64,000 nucleotides of DNA, taken from contig NZ_BAACAP010000195.1 of the NCBI RefSeq assembly GCF_045865695.1, positions 1 through 64,000 on the forward strand, read 5' to 3'. The position numbers were made by a program, and so were the translations under genes. A model generated the notes under the pieces. The model made no database searches. It worked only from the letters and a program-made list of their open reading frames with translations, and was not told the DNA's origin. Positions 61,209 through 64,000 of this stretch are shown piece by piece. This DNA comes from Scytonema sp045865695 (GTDB lineage Bacteria; Cyanobacteriota; Cyanobacteriia; Cyanobacteriales; Nostocaceae). The first letter of the stretch is position 1. The number at the start of each line of letters is the position of its first letter.

Positions 61209-61458
61209 ACCAAGATTCCTCTATACCCTGGCGAATAGCATCTTCCATTTCTTCAAGAGTTTTTGGTGTGCCTTGATATTTTAAACATCCAGCAACATCA
61301 TCCAATGTAGTTTCTAAAAAAGGTTTTTTTGGTTTCAAAAGAATTCCGTCACCCATATCAATTGCTATCAGTTCTTGCCCCGCTTCCCAACCATGAGACT
61401 TCCGCAATGGTTCGGGAATTATTACTTGTCCTTCATCGGAGATTTTTGTGATTTCCAT
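61195..61458 (-). CDS. AbrB/MazE-type antitoxin paired with the PIN toxin
   Basis: 87 residues from ATG 61458: MEITKISDEGQVIIPEPLRK, the swapped-hairpin AbrB fold, then a helical tail (LEEMEDAIRQGIEESWYGGS) for toxin binding. It overlaps the toxin start (61208) by 14 bases. A longer frame reaching 61620 only adds a flavoprotein fragment. Its first 47 residues are copied at 56257-56454. Confidence 0.85.
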   Translation of the reverse strand: MEITKISDEGQVIIPEPLRKSHGWEAGQELIAIDMGDGILLKPKKPFLETTLDDVAGCLKYQGTPKTLEEMEDAIRQGIEESWYGGS

Positions 61459-61620
61459 AATTCTCGTCAGTCTGATAAATTCTCCATGAATTGCATTATA
61501 CACATCCCGATCTTGTTGGTCAAACAACAGGGTTTTAATCCCTTGGCAAACAAGATGGTATGCCAATGAAGCACCAGCTATCCCACCACCTATAACGATC
61601 GCATCGTACACTGTATTCAT
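61459..61620 (-). pseudogene. N-terminal scrap of an FAD-dependent oxidoreductase
   Basis: 54 codons starting MNTVYDAIVIGGGIAGASLA, a dinucleotide-binding loop of DadA/DAO-type flavoproteins, then YHLVCQGIKTLLFDQQ and loss of similarity. It reads directly in frame into the antitoxin start, so the toxin-antitoxin module was probably inserted into the flavoprotein gene. Confidence 0.75.
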
Positions 61621-61807
61621 CTGCTTAACTTGGGAGTTACTAAGATTATTTGGACACTGAATAACTGTCTAAATCATGGTCGATTAGGTAGCATGGCTTT
61701 CATGCCTCATTAGGATGATTTTTTCAGGCTGAATCAAATTTACAAATCTCCGTTACAGGTAGAATAGAGGTGCAACAAACTCCCATCTCTTAACCTCAAC
61801 AACCACT

Positions 61808-62038
61808 ATGAAACAAATCTCCCTTGCAGAACTTCCCGAAACCGTTCAAAACCTAATTAACCAAGCTCAAAAAACAGGTGAAACGCTTACTGTTATACAA
61901 AATGGTGTCCCCTTTGCCATTATTTCCCCTATTCAGAAAAAATCTCTCCTTGCAACCCTTTCTACTCTTGAACCATTGGATGAAGACTTTGCTGATGTGG
62001 ACGAAGGATTGTTACCCTTAGATAATATTGAACTTTAA
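61808..62038 (+). CDS. Phd/YefM-type antitoxin
   Basis: 76 residues: MKQISLAELPETVQNLINQA, GETLTVIQNGVPFAIISPIQ, then an acidic tail (DEDFADVDEGLLPLDNI). Typical Phd/YefM N-terminal domain with a toxin-binding tail. Two bases separate it from the truncated VapC gene. The antitoxin itself is complete. Confidence 0.85.
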   Translation: MKQISLAELPETVQNLINQAQKTGETLTVIQNGVPFAIISPIQKKSLLATLSTLEPLDEDFADVDEGLLPLDNIEL

Positions 62039-62040
62039 AA

Positions 62041-62160
62041 ATGAGTTATTTATACTTGTTAGATACAAACATCATTTCCGAACTAATTAAAAATTCCAGA
62101 GGAGTTATATTTTCAAAAATTCAAAACGTCGGAGAAGATAGAGTTTGTCTGGTTCCGTAA
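62041..62160 (+). pseudogene. VapC-type PIN toxin truncated after 36 codons
   Basis: MSYLYLLDTNIISELIKNSR, then IFSKIQNVGEDRVCL is a normal VapC start with the first catalytic Asp, but at 62149 the sequence switches to the repeat shared with 60701 and stops after LVP at 62158-62160. The breakpoint lies exactly at the repeat edge. Confidence 0.85.
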
Positions 62161-62287
62161 GAAATGTCATGCCTAGCAATCAACCCAGCCCTATCAATCG
62201 AGCAATTTGGAAAAAAGGTGACCCAATCATTGAAGCTCTAGTTGTTTATTGAACTGCATCAGGGCAATTAATCGTAATATACCTCTT
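62149..62287. repeat. Second copy of the 60701-60856 segment
   Basis: Starts CTGGTTCCGTAAGAAATGTCA and runs to TAATATACCTC; it lacks about 20 bases (the TTAAGTCGTGAGTGCCAGTA part) present in the first copy and carries an in-frame TGA. Direct orientation, 1.45 kb from the first copy. Confidence 0.75.
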
Positions 62288-62301
62288 AGCTCAACCAACT
62301 A

Positions 62302-62353
62302 AGCGAGGCGGAGCCTCGCTGACTGCATTCCCAGGCTGAGCCTGGGAACGAGG
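62302..62353. terminator. Two adjoining palindromes after ilvD
   Basis: AGCGAGGC/GCCTCGCT (62302-62320) and TTCCCAGGCT/AGCCTGGGAA (62328-62348). Lies just past the ilvD stop on the minus strand; a decayed version of the CGTTCC/AGGC sequence is near 1872. No T-run. Confidence 0.5.
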
Positions 62354-62386
62354 TATCCCCTACTCCCTACTCCCTGTATTGGGGGC

Positions 62387-64000
62387 TTAAAACAAATTCA
62401 AATCTGTAACAGCACCCAAACTGCAAGAAGAAACCAACTTGGCATACTTTGCTAACACGCCAGTTGTGTAACGGGGTGGAGGTGCTTGCCAATTAGCTCG
62501 TCGCTGTGCCAATTCTTCATCAGACAGGTGCAAGTGCAGCAAACGACCATGGGCGTCAATTGTAATCGTATCCCCTTCTTCCACTAGAGCGATCGCACCC
62601 CCAACAGCTGCTTCTGGTGCAACGTGACCGACAACCATACCGTAAGTCCCACCAGAGAAGCGTCCATCGGTAATCAACCCAACGGAATCCCCCAAGCCAG
62701 CACCAATCAAAGCTGAAGTTGGAGCAAGCATTTCCCGCATTCCCGGTCCACCTTTGGGTCCTTCGTAGCGGATAACAAGAACATCTCCTGGGTTAATTTT
62801 CTTTTCTAGAATTGCATCCAAGCAGGATTCTTCCGATTCAAAAACCCTTGCTGGTCCGGTTATTTTTGGCTTCTTCACTCCGGTAATTTTTGCTACAGAA
62901 CCTTCTGTTGCTAAGTTCCCTCTTAAGATAGCCAGGTGTCCTTGTTGATACATGGGATTGTTCCAAGGACGGATAACATCTTGATTGGCTGGTGGTTCTT
63001 CAGAAACTTCTTCGAGAACTTCTGCCACTGTTTTTCCAGTGATAGTCAGGCAGTCACCGTGGAGTAACCCGTGTGCGAGTAACATTTTCATCACTTGCGG
63101 AATTCCACCGACTTTGTGCAAGTCTGTTGCTACATACCGTCCACTCGGTTTTAGATCGCACAGTACGGGAACGCGAGCGCGAATCGTTTCAAAATCATCT
63201 AAAGAAAGTTCCACACCCATAGCACGAGTAATTGCCAGCAAATGTAACACCGCATTTGTAGAACCACCAACTGCCATAATGACAGAAATAGCATTTTCTA
63301 TGGATTTGCGGGTAATAATTTGGCTGGGTAAAATTTGCTTGCGGATGGCTTCTACTAGGAAAAAGGCAGACTTTTCCGTACTATCAGCTTTTTCTTCATC
63401 TTCTGCTGCCATTGTAGAAGAATAAGGCAAGCTCATACCCATGGCTTCAATGGCACTAGACATGGTATTTGCTGTATACATACCACCGCAAGATCCAGCC
63501 CCAGGACAAGCTCTGCGCTCCACTTCCATGAAATGATTTTCGTCTATTTTATCAGCGACGTATTGCCCCACCGCTTCAAAAACACTGACAACTGTTAAAT
63601 CGGTTCCGTTATAGTGTCCGGGTTTGATAGTTCCTCCATAAACAAAGATGGCAGGAATGTTCATGCGAGCAATAGCAATCATTGCTCCTGGCATATTCTT
63701 ATCGCAACCGCCAATTGCCAAGACACCATCCATACTTTGTCCGTTACAAGCGGTTTCTATGGAATCAGCAATGACTTCCCTCGATACTAGGGAATATTTC
63801 ATTCCCTCTGTTCCCATAGAAATACCATCGCTGATGGTGATTGTGCCAAAGAGTTGTGGCATGGCTCCAGCGCTTCGGACTCCCGCTTCTGCTCGTTCCG
63901 CCAGCTTATTAATTCCCATGTTACAGGGGGTAATAGTACTGTAGCCATTGGCAACACCAACAATAGCTTTGGTGAAATCCTCATCTTTAAAACCAACAGC
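62387..64000 (-). CDS. ilvD: Dihydroxy-acid dehydratase IlvD, N-terminus outside the window
   Basis: 537 residues present and open to the last base; about two dozen N-terminal residues are missing. Cys ligands of the Fe-S cluster lie in TITPCNMGIN, GGCDKNMPGAM and PGAGSCGGMYTANTM. The C-terminal lid with GRFSGGTYGMVVGHVAPEA is complete. The enzyme dehydrates 2,3-dihydroxy acids in Val/Ile/Leu synthesis. Monocistronic as far as visible. Confidence 0.95.
   Translation of the reverse strand, partial: AVGFKDEDFTKAIVGVANGYSTITPCNMGINKLAERAEAGVRSAGAMPQLFGTITISDGISMGTEGMKYSLVSREVIADSIETACNGQSMDGVLAIGGCDKNMPGAMIAIARMNIPAIFVYGGTIKPGHYNGTDLTVVSVFEAVGQYVADKIDENHFMEVERRACPGAGSCGGMYTANTMSSAIEAMGMSLPYSSTMAAEDEEKADSTEKSAFFLVEAIRKQILPSQIITRKSIENAISVIMAVGGSTNAVLHLLAITRAMGVELSLDDFETIRARVPVLCDLKPSGRYVATDLHKVGGIPQVMKMLLAHGLLHGDCLTITGKTVAEVLEEVSEEPPANQDVIRPWNNPMYQQGHLAILRGNLATEGSVAKITGVKKPKITGPARVFESEESCLDAILEKKINPGDVLVIRYEGPKGGPGMREMLAPTSALIGAGLGDSVGLITDGRFSGGTYGMVVGHVAPEAAVGGAIALVEEGDTITIDAHGRLLHLHLSDEELAQRRANWQAPPPRYTTGVLAKYAKLVSSCSLGAVTDLNLF

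Noticed and set aside
1..64000. tRNA or rRNA genes
   Set aside because: No cloverleaf or rRNA-like segment was recognised in any spacer by eye; a covariance-model scan would settle this.

Overview
The window is chromosomal DNA of a filamentous, nitrogen-fixing, probably heterocyst-forming cyanobacterium. The evidence is the 3' end of a nif operon (nifW-hesA-hesB-fdxH with a heterocyst-type ferredoxin), genes for chlorophyll a (chlG), carotenoid hydroxylation (crtR) and the b6f-associated PetP, very frequent GCGATCGC (HIP1) octamers, and heptameric short tandem repeats between genes. No rRNA, tRNA or CRISPR array was recognised.

Layout. 0-2 kb: nif tail. 2-9 kb: a MITE-like repeat, a methyltransferase, a secreted DUF4142 protein, an ankyrin / frameshifted SagB-type oxidoreductase / small-protein group, an SLH-fasciclin-barrel envelope protein, and a likely N-terminal scrap of a CRISPR RAMP gene. 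9-18.5 kb: P450, FAD monooxygenase, dienelactone hydrolase and AraC regulator, mixed with decayed genes (PIN/antitoxin, XRE, duplicated AraC tail, caspase-DUF4384) and a RelE-type toxin-antitoxin pair. 18.6-31.7 kb: mostly core genes (pyk, crtR, aroH, sppA, a MlaE permease-DUF3119-DUF3086-plsY lipid group, der, ecfT). 31.7-36.7 kb: an A/T-rich island with a polytopic membrane protein and a lectin/Calx-beta repeat protein, bounded by 33-bp direct repeats and containing a second, decayed copy of the ecfT 3' end. 36.7-47.5 kb: an ABC-dependent polysaccharide cluster on the minus strand (Wzm, Wzt, two methyltransferases, three glycosyltransferase genes, one epimerase). 48.6-55.4 kb: petP, an ArsA-like ATPase, chlG, an IMPase-family phosphatase, a PucC-like carrier and an aldo/keto reductase. 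55.4-62.3 kb: a mobile-element and toxin-antitoxin graveyard with an intact IS200/IS605 element (tnpA, tnpB), an IS1634-like transposase, several MITEs and duplicated or broken TA genes. 62.4 kb to the end: ilvD, running off the window.

How the genes work together. HesA, HesB and FdxH support Fe-S/cofactor supply and electron delivery to nitrogenase. The 47.5 to 36.7 kb cluster reads as one polysaccharide assembly and export locus: Wzm/Wzt form the exporter, with Wzt carrying a C-terminal glycan-recognition-like domain, and the other enzymes build and methylate the chain. Several of these proteins share an unusual C-terminal tail (SSKFWKLRK-type) and a 14-residue coiled-coil repeat, which I consider the most interesting unexplained pattern. 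The MlaE-DUF3119-DUF3086-PlsY group suggests a lipid transport/synthesis neighbourhood. The rest of the novelty is mostly decay: nonsense mutations, frameshifts, duplicated gene tails and repeat insertions whose boundaries can often be read to the base.
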